Shown here in pieces: positions 7,879 through 15,359 of a stretch of DNA of 21,652 nucleotides. Each line of letters opens with the position of its first letter. The stretch's first letter is position 1. The translations under genes were made by a program, and so were the position numbers. The notes beneath the pieces are model-generated. The model saw only the letters and a list, made by a program, of their open reading frames with translations, did no database searches and had not been told where the DNA came from. Source of the stretch: Chloroflexota bacterium (GTDB taxonomy: Bacteria > Chloroflexota > Limnocylindria > Limnocylindrales > CSP1-4); assembly GCA_027346765.1 (NCBI GenBank), contig DAIERN010000004.1:1-21652 (forward strand), written 5' to 3'.

Positions 7879-8035
7879 GCCTCCCTTCTCCCATCCGGAC
7901 TTTGACCGTCGGCTGCCTGCCAGGGCGTCCACCTTCGCCACGAGCGTGGCTCCGGGTCGTGGGCTGGCCTGCCGATCTATTGACCGTCGGGCCGACCACC
8001 GGTCGGGAATTGCACCCAACCCCGAAGGAGAGGCG
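7879..8035 (-). promoter_or_regulatory. FMN riboswitch (RFN element)
   Basis: Read on the minus strand, the conserved RFN blocks appear in the right order. CTTCGGGG is at 8027-8020, GGGTGCAATTCCC at 8017-8005 and ACCGGTGGT at 8003-7995. After a variable arm with a small GCCAC/GTGGC hairpin (7950-7937) come CCGACGGT and AGTCCGGATGGGAGAAG, within 7912-7885. The P1 stem pairs CTCTCCTTC-type sequence near 8034-8024 with GAAGGGAGG near 7888-7880. The 3' strand of P1 is also the only good Shine-Dalgarno ahead of the ATPase. Translational control by hiding the Shine-Dalgarno on FMN binding is therefore likely. No terminator hairpin follows. RFN elements control riboflavin synthesis or uptake, which assigns this operon to flavin import. 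Confidence 0.95.
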
Positions 8036-8052
8036 TTATGCGATTGCGATTC

Positions 8053-8058
8053 AGGATA
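8053..8058 (-). promoter_or_regulatory. Putative -10 element for the FMN riboswitch transcript
   Basis: Minus-strand TATCCT lies about 18 nt before the 5' side of the RFN P1 stem, which would put the transcription start about 12 nt before P1. No clear -35 is seen. It faces the -10-like element of the divergent 8087 gene. Confidence 0.35.
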
Positions 8059-8074
8059 CCGCGGGTGCGGCCGT

Positions 8075-8080
8075 TATCGT
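8075..8080 (+). promoter_or_regulatory. Putative -10 element for a leaderless transcript of the 8087 gene
   Basis: TATCGT ends 6 nt before the GTG start at 8087. There is no good Shine-Dalgarno. The two divergent -10-like elements lie within about 30 nt, so the two promoters would overlap. Confidence 0.35.
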
Positions 8081-8086
8081 GGAATC

Positions 8087-8749
8087 GTGCTCACCGTCCT
8101 GCTGACCCGCCACGGACACACCGACCGATCCACACCGGAGCAGTACCTGGGCCAGCGCCTGCCCGCCACGCTCGATGCCCGCGGGCGCAGGGACGCGCGC
8201 GCCCTGGCCCGCCGGCTAGCGCCGGTGACCATCGACCGCGTCGTGAGCAGCCCATTGAGCCGCGCCGTCGAAACGGCGCAGATCGTCGCCCGCGGCCGCG
8301 CCGTCGCGGTCGAGCCGGACGAGCGCCTGACCGAGCTCGACTACGGGGCGTGGGAAGGCCACACGCTTGAGGAGATCAACCGGCTCTTCCCGGGTGAGTA
8401 CGAGGCATACGAGCGCGACCCCGCCACGCACCAGGTAGGTGGCGCTGAGAGCGGCTATGAGGTCGTCGCGCGTCTGGCGCCGCTGTTCGAGGAGCTGGTG
8501 ACATGGGCGGAAGGGTCGGCTGCCAAAGGCGGTGAGCGAACGGCGCTGGTGGTCGGCCATTCGTCGGTCAATCGGATCCTGCTCGCGATGCTCCTGGGCG
8601 TGGAGCTGAACGACTACCGCCGCCGCTTCGACCAGGACTGGGCCAACCTGACGGTCCTGCGCTGGCCGGACCGCGCGTCCGGGCCGCGGCTGCTGCTGTC
8701 GAACGACCAATCGCACACGCGCGGTATCAAGGGCGAGACCTGGGGCTGA
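8087..8749 (+). CDS. Histidine phosphatase / phosphoglycerate mutase family protein
   Basis: A 220-aa member of the histidine phosphatase superfamily. The catalytic motif is LLTRHGHTD at residues 5-13, with His9 as the expected phospho-acceptor. It is followed by SSPLSRAVETAQI, the acid-site segment LTELDYGAWEGHTLEEI and the second catalytic His in LVVGHSSVNRILLAMLLG. GTG at 8087 is chosen because it starts right at the first beta strand and has a -10-like TATCGT 6 nt upstream. The frame is open further upstream, but that part overlaps the riboswitch on the other strand. Candidate substrates are sugar phosphates or nucleotide-loop intermediates such as alpha-ribazole phosphate, but nothing nearby settles this. 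The divergent FMN riboswitch hints at a flavin or nucleotide link, though chance adjacency is just as likely. Confidence 0.9.
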   Translation: MLTVLLTRHGHTDRSTPEQYLGQRLPATLDARGRRDARALARRLAPVTIDRVVSSPLSRAVETAQIVARGRAVAVEPDERLTELDYGAWEGHTLEEINRLFPGEYEAYERDPATHQVGGAESGYEVVARLAPLFEELVTWAEGSAAKGGERTALVVGHSSVNRILLAMLLGVELNDYRRRFDQDWANLTVLRWPDRASGPRLLLSNDQSHTRGIKGETWG

Positions 8750-8759
8750 GCTCCGGCTC

Positions 8760-8765
8760 TATCCT
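8760..8765 (+). promoter_or_regulatory. Putative -10 element for a leaderless hutH transcript
   Basis: TATCCT ends 7 nt before the hutH ATG at 8773, with no Shine-Dalgarno between. A consensus -35 is not visible. Confidence 0.45.
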
Positions 8766-8772
8766 CAGCGCG

Positions 8773-10335
8773 ATGAGCTCCATCAGCCTGAACGGGCGCG
8801 ACCTGACGCTGGCCGACGTGGGTCGCGTCGCCCGCGACGGGGCCACGGTCACGCTCGATCCCGCCGCACGCGAGCGGATGGTCGCCAGCCGGCGCGTCAT
8901 CGAGGAGATAGTCGCTGCTGGCCAACCGGTTTACGGCGTCACGACCGGCTTCGGCAGGCTCGCCACGGAGCGGATCGACCCGGCCGACGCTGACCGGCTC
9001 CAGCAGAACCTGCTGATCAGCCACGCGGTGGGCGTTGGCCCGCGCCATGACGCGCCAACCGTCCGCGCCATGCTGCTGCTTCGCGCCAACACCCTGGCGC
9101 GCGGCCAGTCGGGCTGCCGGCCAGAGATCGTCGAGCTGCTGCTCGAGCTGCTCAATGTCCGAATCCATCCCACGGTGCCTGAGCAGGGATCGGTGGGCGC
9201 GTCGGGCGACCTGGCGCCGCTGGCTCATCTGGCATTGCCGCTGATTGGCCGGGGCGAGGCTGAGGTCGATGGCACGGTCATGGACGGCGCGGCCGCCCTG
9301 GCCGCGCGCGGCCTGGCGCCACTCAGCCTGACCGCCAAGGAAGGTCTGGCGCTGCTCAACGGCACGCAGCAGATGACCGCGGTCGGGACCCTTGCGCTGC
9401 TCGATGCCGAGAGCCTGCTCGCGACCGCGACCATCGCCGCGGCGATGTCCACGGAGGCACTGCAGGGCACGGACGTGGCCTTCTCCGCGGCCATCTCTGA
9501 CGCGCGTCCCCATCCGGGTCAGGCGCGCGTCGCGGCGCAGCTGCGCGGCCTGCTGGCCGGCTCGGCGCTGATGCGCTCGCATCACGACCTGCCGCACAAG
9601 GTCCAGGACCCGTACTCCATCCGCTGCGTGCCCCAGGTTCACGGCGCCGTGGCTGACGCGCTGGGCTACGTCCGCGGCGTGCTCGAGATCGAGGTGAATT
9701 CGGCCACCGACAACCCGTTGGTGTTTCCCGACGGCGCGGATGTCGACCACGCTGCGGCCGCCACCGGCGGCGGTCGGGTGATCTCCGGCGGCAACTTCCA
9801 CGGCCAGCCCGTCGCACTCGCGCTGGACATGCTCGCCATCGCCGTGGCCGAGATCGGCTCGATCAGCGAGCGGCGCATCGCGCAGCTGATTGATGGCCGC
9901 TCTTCCGGCCTGCCGCCTTTTCTGGTCGAACACGCCGGCTTGAACAGTGGCCTGATGCTCTTCCAGTACACGGCGGCTGCGCTGGTGTCAGAGAACAAGG
10001 TGCTGGCCCACCCTGCGTCGGTCGATTCCATCCCCACCTCGGCCGACCAGGAGGACCACGTCTCGATGGGTCCCGTGGCCGCGCGCAAGGCGCGCGACGT
10101 CGTGGGCAACGCGGGGACGGTCGTCGCGCTCGAGCTGCTGTGCGCGGCGCAGGGCCTCGATTTTCGCTGTGCCGGCGGGCTGGCGCCGGGCGCTGGCGTC
10201 GCAGCGGCGCATCGCCTCGTCCGTGAGCGCGTGGCGCATCTCGAGACCGATCGCGACCCGCAGCCGGACATCTGTGCGGCCCAGGGATTGGTCAGCACCG
10301 GCGCGGTCGCGGCGCTCGTCGCGCGCGATGCCTAG
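8773..10335 (+). CDS. hutH: Histidine ammonia-lyase
   Basis: A 520-aa aromatic amino acid lyase that deaminates histidine to urocanate, the first step of histidine breakdown. The MIO prosthetic group forms from A143-S144-G145 in GSVGASGDLAPLAHLAL. The catalytic loop Tyr is Y54 in PVYGVTTGFG. Other marks are KEGLALLNGTQ, QDPYSIRCVPQVHG, NSATDNPLVF and SGGNFHGQPVALALD, plus a C-terminal STSADQEDHVSMG block that is conserved in HutH rather than in PAL or TAL. Length is normal for HutH (500-520 aa). The ATG has a -10-like TATCCT 7 nt upstream. It begins a run of four genes (hutH, lipoprotein, GNAT, hutU). The first three overlap at stop/start codons, while hutU has its own -10-like element. Confidence 0.97.
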   Translation: MSSISLNGRDLTLADVGRVARDGATVTLDPAARERMVASRRVIEEIVAAGQPVYGVTTGFGRLATERIDPADADRLQQNLLISHAVGVGPRHDAPTVRAMLLLRANTLARGQSGCRPEIVELLLELLNVRIHPTVPEQGSVGASGDLAPLAHLALPLIGRGEAEVDGTVMDGAAALAARGLAPLSLTAKEGLALLNGTQQMTAVGTLALLDAESLLATATIAAAMSTEALQGTDVAFSAAISDARPHPGQARVAAQLRGLLAGSALMRSHHDLPHKVQDPYSIRCVPQVHGAVADALGYVRGVLEIEVNSATDNPLVFPDGADVDHAAAATGGGRVISGGNFHGQPVALALDMLAIAVAEIGSISERRIAQLIDGRSSGLPPFLVEHAGLNSGLMLFQYTAAALVSENKVLAHPASVDSIPTSADQEDHVSMGPVAARKARDVVGNAGTVVALELLCAAQGLDFRCAGGLAPGAGVAAAHRLVRERVAHLETDRDPQPDICAAQGLVSTGAVAALVARDA

Positions 10336-10621
10336 GTTCCGGCGGATCGTCGCCGGCGCAGCCCTCGTGGCGCTGCTCGTGGCAGCGTGTGGGACCGATG
10401 TCGTCGATACCATCAAGCTCCAGCAGACGATCAAGGATGGCATCGAAGCATCGACCGATTTCACGGTCATCAATGTCGACTGCCCGCAGGACCGCGTGTT
10501 CCAGCTGGGTGATGTCTTTACCTGCAAGGCGCAGATCAATGACGGCCGGACGCTGATCGTGAAGGTCAGCAACGAGAATGGCGGCGGCAACCTGAAGTAC
10601 GAAGTAGTAGGCGTCGAGTGA
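10328..10621 (+). CDS. Small secreted lipoprotein with DUF4333-like domain
   Basis: A 97-aa protein with an Arg-containing start, a hydrophobic core and a lipobox VAAC with the lipidated Cys at 21. A single small domain of about 75 residues follows, with two Cys (VDCPQD and VFTCKA) spaced as in DUF4333 (PF14230), where they may form a disulfide. Such proteins are common in Actinobacteria and related high-GC bacteria, and their function is unknown. The ATG overlaps the last 8 nt of hutH, so translation is likely coupled. Placement inside a histidine-degradation gene run is unexpected for an envelope protein. The DUF assignment is from the sequence pattern only. Confidence 0.75.
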   Translation: MPRFRRIVAGAALVALLVAACGTDVVDTIKLQQTIKDGIEASTDFTVINVDCPQDRVFQLGDVFTCKAQINDGRTLIVKVSNENGGGNLKYEVVGVE

Positions 10622-11349
10622 TGGCAGAGCGCATCGTCGATGTGGCCGATGACGCGACCTTTGGCCTGGTGCCACCCTGTGCCGACCCGCGTTTCGATCA
10701 CCGCACCTGCGATTACTGGGAGGACGCAGATCGCGGCTCCAAGGCCAGTCGCCCGGCTTTGCTGCAGGTTGCGGCGTCGGCACGGCACGCGGGCCCGGCG
10801 CTGAGCGACAACCCCTTTGCGCCGCCACCTCGAGAACCCGCGTTCAACCCATTTGCGGCGGACGACGAAGACGAGCCGCTCGACAATCCGTTCGCGCCGC
10901 GCGTTGCCCGCGAACGCCCGTTGCGCGAGGGCGTGCCGCGCAAACTGGCGCTGCTCGATCGGGGGCGCAGTGTGTTCGGCTCGTACGCCAAGGTCCTGCT
11001 GACCAACGACGAACCGGTCGCGTACTGCCAATTCGGGCCGCTGTCCGCCTATCCGCGCGCCAGCCGGTCGCGCGAGCTGTATCCGCAGCTGCCCCAGGCG
11101 CCACTGCCCGCCGTGATCACGTGCATTGCCACCACGGCAGACGCCCGCCGTGCCGGCCACGCCAAGCGACTCGTCGACGAGGTGTGCCGCGATCTCGCGC
11201 AGCGGGGCTTTGCGGCAGTCGAGGCGTACCCGGACCTGACGCTCACGGAGAACTCGCAAAGCGCCGCGAGGCCGCAGTTCTGGCACGAGCTGGGCTTTGC
11301 CACTGCCGTGGACGATGAGCGCTACCCGGTGATGCGCCGCGAGCTTTAG
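10621..11349 (+). CDS. GNAT-family N-acetyltransferase with NPFAP-repeat N-terminus
   Basis: A 242-aa protein with two parts. Residues 1-50 contain two Cys ([16 protein letters not shown]). Residues 65-100 hold three NPFA repeats ([24 protein letters not shown]) in acidic, Pro-rich and probably disordered sequence. From about residue 105 comes a GNAT-like fold with [38 protein letters not shown] (the acetyl-CoA pyrophosphate loop, R-R-A-G-H-A), and a C-terminal [19 protein letters not shown] typical of GNAT beta-6/beta-7. The ATG at 10621 overlaps the lipoprotein TGA by one base. A GTG at 10618 in the same frame is the alternative. Substrate unknown. The repeats may be a docking or tethering segment. 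Confidence 0.78.
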   Translation: MAERIVDVADDATFGLVPPCADPRFDHRTCDYWEDADRGSKASRPALLQVAASARHAGPALSDNPFAPPPREPAFNPFAADDEDEPLDNPFAPRVARERPLREGVPRKLALLDRGRSVFGSYAKVLLTNDEPVAYCQFGPLSAYPRASRSRELYPQLPQAPLPAVITCIATTADARRAGHAKRLVDEVCRDLAQRGFAAVEAYPDLTLTENSQSAARPQFWHELGFATAVDDERYPVMRREL

Positions 11350-11363
11350 CTGGCGCGGCGGAT

Positions 11364-11369
11364 GATACT
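11364..11369 (+). promoter_or_regulatory. Putative -10 element for a leaderless hutU transcript
   Basis: GATACT ends 6 nt before the GTG at 11376. No Shine-Dalgarno or clear -35 is visible. Confidence 0.35.
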
Positions 11370-11375
11370 GAGCGC

Positions 11376-13040
11376 GTGGCGATAGCGGCGAAACGCGTTA
11401 TCCGGGCGCCGCGCGGCAGTGAGCTCAGCACAAAGGGCTGGGTCCAGGAAGCCGCGCTGCGGATGCTCATGAACAACCTCGACCCAGAGGTGGCCGAGCG
11501 GCCGGACGATCTCGTGGTCTACGGTGGCACGGGCAAAGCGGCGCGGTCCTGGGAGGCGTTCGACGCGATCGTGCGCGAGCTGCGCCGGCTGGAGGACGAC
11601 GAGACGCTGCTCATTCAGAGCGGCAAGCCGGTTGGCGTCTTCCGCACCCACGAATGGGCGCCGCGCGTCCTGATCGCCAATTCGAATCTGGTGGGGAAGT
11701 GGGCCAACTGGGACACTTTCCGCGAGCTGGAGCGCGCCGGCTTGACGATGTACGGCCAGATGACCGCTGGTTCGTGGATCTACATCGGGACGCAGGGCAT
11801 CCTCCAGGGCACGTACGAAACGTTCGCGGAGCTGGCGCGGCAGCACTTTGGGGGCACCCTGCGCGGTCGAGTCGTGCTGACCGCGGGCCTGGGCGGCATG
11901 GGCGGTGCGCAGCCACTCGCGGTGACGATGAACGAGGGCGTGGCGCTCGTGATCGAGGTCGACCCTGAACGAGCGCGCCGGCGGCACGAGATCGGCTACG
12001 TCGATCGAGTCACCGACTCTCCCGATGAAGCCCTTTCACTCGCCCGATCGGCAGCCTCCGCGGGTCGGCCGGAGTCGATCGCACTAATCGGCAACGCCGC
12101 GGAGATCGAACCTGAATTGGTGCATCGCGGCGAGCGGTTCGATGTCCTCACCGATCAAACGTCCGCGCACGATGCCCTCAACGGCTATGTCCCCGCCGGG
12201 CTCTCCCTGGATGAAGCGGCGGCGCTGCGGCACCACGACCCAGACGGTTATGTCGCCCGCGCGATGGATTCGATGGCCGTCCAGGTGCGGGCAATGCTCG
12301 CTCTGCAGAAGGCTGGGGCCGTGACGTTCGACTACGGCAACAACATCCGCGCCCAGGCCCAGACCGCCGGCGTCGCCAACGCGTTCGATTTCCCCGGATT
12401 CGTGCCGGCGTTCATCCGACCGCTGTTCACAGAGGGCAAGGGGCCGTTCCGGTGGGTTGCCCTGTCGGGCGATCCGGCCGACATCAGGCGCACCGATGAG
12501 GCGATCCTGGAGCTCTTCCCTGACGACCAGGCGCTGCGGCGCTGGATCACATTGGCCGGTGAGCGCGTCCCGTTCCAGGGGCTGCCCGCGCGCATCTGCT
12601 GGCTGGGCTACGGCGAGCGCGCCAGGGCCGGGCTGCGCTTCAACGACCTTGTCGCGCTGGGCGAGGTCAGCGCGCCCATAGTCATCGGCCGCGACCACCT
12701 CGACTCTGGCTCAGTGGCGTCGCCTAACCGTGAGACGGAAGGGATGCGCGACGGCTCCGACGCGATCGCCGACTGGCCGCTGCTCAACGCCCTCGTCAAT
12801 ACCGCCGCCGGCGCGAGCTGGGTGTCGATCCATCATGGCGGCGGCACGGGTATCGGCTACTCGCAGCACGCGGGCATGGTCGTCGTCGCCGACGGCACCT
12901 CGCTCGCCGCACAGAAGCTGGAACGGGTGCTCACAACCGACCCGGGCATGGGCGTGATCCGCCACGCCGACGCCGGCTATGAACGGGCCATCGAGGTCGC
13001 CCGCGAGCGCGGCGTCCGCATCCCGATGAACGAGGGCTAA
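11376..13040 (+). CDS. hutU: Urocanate hydratase (urocanase)
   Basis: A 554-aa enzyme that adds water to urocanate to give imidazolonepropionate, with tightly bound NAD as electrophile. The family N-terminus is [20 protein letters not shown]. The NAD-binding turn GLGGMGGAQ lies at residues 171-179, preceded by [19 protein letters not shown]. The catalytic region includes [17 protein letters not shown] and [18 protein letters not shown], and the C-terminus has [19 protein letters not shown]. Length matches the family (550-560 aa). It follows the GNAT gene by 26 nt and is the second Hut enzyme of the window. GTG at 11376 is the start that gives the standard length. Confidence 0.97.
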   Translation: MAIAAKRVIRAPRGSELSTKGWVQEAALRMLMNNLDPEVAERPDDLVVYGGTGKAARSWEAFDAIVRELRRLEDDETLLIQSGKPVGVFRTHEWAPRVLIANSNLVGKWANWDTFRELERAGLTMYGQMTAGSWIYIGTQGILQGTYETFAELARQHFGGTLRGRVVLTAGLGGMGGAQPLAVTMNEGVALVIEVDPERARRRHEIGYVDRVTDSPDEALSLARSAASAGRPESIALIGNAAEIEPELVHRGERFDVLTDQTSAHDALNGYVPAGLSLDEAAALRHHDPDGYVARAMDSMAVQVRAMLALQKAGAVTFDYGNNIRAQAQTAGVANAFDFPGFVPAFIRPLFTEGKGPFRWVALSGDPADIRRTDEAILELFPDDQALRRWITLAGERVPFQGLPARICWLGYGERARAGLRFNDLVALGEVSAPIVIGRDHLDSGSVASPNRETEGMRDGSDAIADWPLLNALVNTAAGASWVSIHHGGGTGIGYSQHAGMVVVADGTSLAAQKLERVLTTDPGMGVIRHADAGYERAIEVARERGVRIPMNEG

Positions 13041-13050
13041 GTCCAAGCCC

Positions 13051-13791
13051 CTAGGAGATGAGCGTCGATTCCTCGACGTTGATCATTCGCGCGTACAGCA
13101 CCTGCTCGTTGATCTCGAGGTTGTTGATCAGCGACAGCGCGCAGACGATGGCGCGGCCGACCAGCTCGTCCTGGGTCTCACCGAACTGGACTTCGAGCAA
13201 CACGTTGTCGGCGCGCTCGTCGTTGCTGACGCTCTGCGGATCCTGCCAGGTGCCTTCCGCCGCCAGCTCGGTCGAGGCGCGCATGAAGTCGAGCGCTGCG
13301 GCCTTGGCCCGTGGCACCGCCATTGTCAGTAGCTCCTGTTGGACGCGCTCGAGCCGCGTGTCTGTCGAGTCATCGCCAAAAAGCAGCGCGAACAAGACGT
13401 CCTTGGCGTGTCTCAGGCGCTCCTCGCCGCGGGCGGTCCTATGAGACGGGCCCAGCAGCGCCGTGCCCTTGTCAGGTGCGTCATCGCGCAGGTAGCCCTC
13501 CTCGATGAGCTGCTCGCGCGACTCCCCGGTGTTACGGATGATGAACTGTTCGACTCCGGCGGGATCCAGTGCCAGAGCCTGGACGCGCTGGAGTCGCTGC
13601 TCGCGCAGCACGGCAGCCGCGGCTGCGTCCCGATCGAGATCATCGAACCCGTGGCGCGACAGCGTCAGTCGCACCAGCTCGTCGATCAGCCATTCGCGAT
13701 CGCGTCCGGCCAGCTCGCTGCGCAGCCGCTGTTCGAACTCCGGCGAGAGGTCACGCGCGATGGCGCGGGCGACATCGTCGATCGTCCCCAT
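13051..13791 (-). CDS. Hypothetical protein, 246 aa, mostly helical and acidic
   Basis: I do not recognise this protein. It has no signal peptide or membrane segment. Visible features are an N-terminal helical region (IDDVARAIARDLSPEFEQRL, then WLIDELVRLTLSRHGFDDLD), a middle segment with RHAKDVLFALLFGDDSTDTRLERVQ-like sequence, and a C-terminal strand-rich part (NVLLEVQFGETQDELVGRAI, INEQVLYARMINVEESTLIS). It looks like a cytosolic protein with two or three domains. Codon use matches the neighbours. The ATG at 13791 has a -10-like TAATCT 7 nt upstream that overlaps the MFS stop, so it could have its own leaderless transcript, although it lies just 10 nt after the MFS gene. It ends convergent to hutU with a 10-nt gap. 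Confidence 0.75.
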   Translation of the reverse strand: MGTIDDVARAIARDLSPEFEQRLRSELAGRDREWLIDELVRLTLSRHGFDDLDRDAAAAAVLREQRLQRVQALALDPAGVEQFIIRNTGESREQLIEEGYLRDDAPDKGTALLGPSHRTARGEERLRHAKDVLFALLFGDDSTDTRLERVQQELLTMAVPRAKAAALDFMRASTELAAEGTWQDPQSVSNDERADNVLLEVQFGETQDELVGRAIVCALSLINNLEINEQVLYARMINVEESTLIS

Positions 13792-13798
13792 GCGCGAG

Positions 13799-13804
13799 AG
13801 ATTA
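13799..13804 (-). promoter_or_regulatory. Putative -10 element for a leaderless transcript of the 13791 gene
   Basis: Minus-strand TAATCT ends 7 nt before the ATG and includes the TAA stop of the upstream MFS gene. No -35 recognised. Confidence 0.35.
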
Positions 13805-15142
13805 CCCGTAGGTGGCGGGTGCAGCCTCAGTAGTTGGGGAAGCGGGAGAGTCGGTGACTGCTGCTTCGTCCTCGTCCAGTGTGGGCTCGAGGCCCATCCG
13901 CCGCACGCTGCGCGCCATCAAGCCGACAAGCGCCAGCGCGGCCATGCCGAGCCCGCCGCCGACCAGCACGCCATCCAGGCTGATCTTGACGAGTGCCCCG
14001 GAAACCGCCATGGACACCGGCACCAGGGCCACCGAGCCGAACATCATCAGGCTCATCACCCGGCCCATCAGGTTGCGTGGGATACGGCGCTGGATCCAAG
14101 TGATGTAGGTGATGTTGGTGTAGCCCAGGACCGTGCCCGCGATGGCCGCGTCCACCAGGGCAACTGGCGTTGAGTCGATCAGCGCGACCAGCGCGAGGCA
14201 GACGCCGCTAAGTGAGAAAAGGGCCAGCAGGATGGATCCGAAGTGCGCCTTGGGCAGCGCGGGCAGCAGGGTCGCCCCGGCCATGCCCAGGAGCGAGCCA
14301 CCGCCAAACGCCGACAGGATCAGGCCGAATGCAGCGGCGCCCTCAGGCAGCCGGCTGTAGGCGACGATGGGCAGCCCGACGTCGAGCGGGCCGACGATCA
14401 GCAGGTTGGCGGCCATGCTGAGCAGCACCATCACGCGCACGGCGGGCATCCTCCACACGAAGCTGATGCCCTCGCGAATGTCCTTGGTGACCGAGCCATG
14501 CGGCTCCTCGTGCGCTGGCCGTGCGGTGATCCAGAGCAGCGTGGCGAGGGAGATGACGAACGTGGCGGCATCGAAAAGCAGGGCGATGCCAACACCGCTG
14601 ACGTTGGGTGCGTTGGCGTGTCCAGCGAACGCGGCGATCGCGACCCCGGCGGCCGCGGGCCCGATGAGGCCGGTGAACTGGGCGGTTCCCTGGACGATGC
14701 CGTTCGCCTGTTGCAGCTGCGCGTCATTGACGAGCTCCGGCACCATTGCTGACTGCGCGGGATAGAAGAACGCGTCGGCGACGCCAAACACGAGTGCGAA
14801 CGCGTAGAGCATCCACATCGCGGCCGCGCCTTCGAGCACGATCAGGCCCAGCACGCCAACTGCGACCAGGCGCACGACGTTCGAGCCGAGCATCACCAGG
14901 CGCGGCGAGAGGCGGTCGACGTAGGCGCCGCCAATGAGCATGAAGACGGCGCGTGGCAGGGCCATCAGCGCGAGCACCGTGCCCAACGCGAACGCGTCAC
15001 CGGTCAGCAGCAGTGCCAGCCAGGGCAGCGCGATCATCGCGAACTGGTCGCCCAGCGTTGAGATCGCCTCGCCCAGCCACAGCAGCCGGAAGTTGCGCAC
15101 CGCGAACGGCGAGCGCGATGTCGCCGCGGTCGTGGCAGTCAC
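13802..15142 (-). CDS. MFS transporter, EntS/MFS_3-type exporter
   Basis: A 446-aa major facilitator with about twelve hydrophobic helices. It opens with the MFS_3-like LLWLGEAISTLGDQFAMIAL, has the loop 2-3 motif GGAYVDRLSPRLVMLGSNV and then long hydrophobic stretches such as VGVLGLIVLEGAAAMWMLYA. A cytosolic central loop of about 30 residues holds PAHEEPHGSVTKDIREGISF. The tail is acidic (LDEDEAAVTDSPAS) and probably disordered. Relatives export siderophores, macrolides or other small compounds, and the substrate cannot be read from sequence. GTG at 15142 overlaps the stop of the 69-aa gene (GTGA), tying it to the DUF2089/DUF4097 operon. That suggests an efflux pump induced together with an envelope or stress response. 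Confidence 0.9.
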   Translation of the reverse strand: MTATTAATSRSPFAVRNFRLLWLGEAISTLGDQFAMIALPWLALLLTGDAFALGTVLALMALPRAVFMLIGGAYVDRLSPRLVMLGSNVVRLVAVGVLGLIVLEGAAAMWMLYAFALVFGVADAFFYPAQSAMVPELVNDAQLQQANGIVQGTAQFTGLIGPAAAGVAIAAFAGHANAPNVSGVGIALLFDAATFVISLATLLWITARPAHEEPHGSVTKDIREGISFVWRMPAVRVMVLLSMAANLLIVGPLDVGLPIVAYSRLPEGAAAFGLILSAFGGGSLLGMAGATLLPALPKAHFGSILLALFSLSGVCLALVALIDSTPVALVDAAIAGTVLGYTNITYITWIQRRIPRNLMGRVMSLMMFGSVALVPVSMAVSGALVKISLDGVLVGGGLGMAALALVGLMARSVRRMGLEPTLDEDEAAVTDSPASPTTEAAPATYG

Positions 15143-15348
15143 CGGGTGACTCGCAGCTGGGCGGCGGCGGCCGGTTTTGGCTCAGCCGCGATGACCCGGC
15201 CAATGTTCATCAGCGCATGGCCCACGATGGCCCGCGGCCCACGGCGCCTGTTCTGCGGGCTCTGCCCGTAGGGCTTGGCCCATGACGGCTTGCCGGCCGC
15301 GCTGCGCTCGATCTCGCCGGCTTCATAGTAGATGTCGTTCAGCAGCAT
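15139..15348 (-). CDS. Small basic protein, 69 aa, unknown
   Basis: Not recognised. The protein starts LLNDIYYEAGEIERSAAG and is rich in Lys and Arg in the middle (SPQNRRRGPRAIVGHALMNI). It has no membrane helix. Reasons to accept it are a clear Shine-Dalgarno (AGGAG, 8 nt before the ATG), placement 11 nt after the SHOCT-like gene, and a 4-nt overlap of its TGA with the MFS start. It may be a small regulator or partner of the MFS protein; this is a guess. Confidence 0.6.
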   Translation of the reverse strand: MLLNDIYYEAGEIERSAAGKPSWAKPYGQSPQNRRRGPRAIVGHALMNIGRVIAAEPKPAAAAQLRVTR

Positions 15349-15359
15349 TTGAGTCGCTC

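Noticed and set aside
7843..8019. N-terminal extension of the ABC ATPase frame up to GTG 8019
   Set aside because: The added codons are the FMN riboswitch itself, so the open frame is a by-product of conserved RNA structure.
7879..8035. TPP riboswitch, suggested by the THI5/NMT1-type binding protein
   Set aside because: The TPP core (CTGAGA, ACCTGATCTGG) is absent, while all RFN blocks are present.
7836..8105. Plus-strand open frame across the riboswitch
   Set aside because: It is antisense to the RFN aptamer and runs into the 8087 gene in another frame. No family match.
8614..9933. 439-codon open frame antisense to hutH
   Set aside because: Typical antisense shadow in GC-rich DNA; the composition (Arg, Gln, His, Ala) is that of a mirror frame, and hutH is certain.
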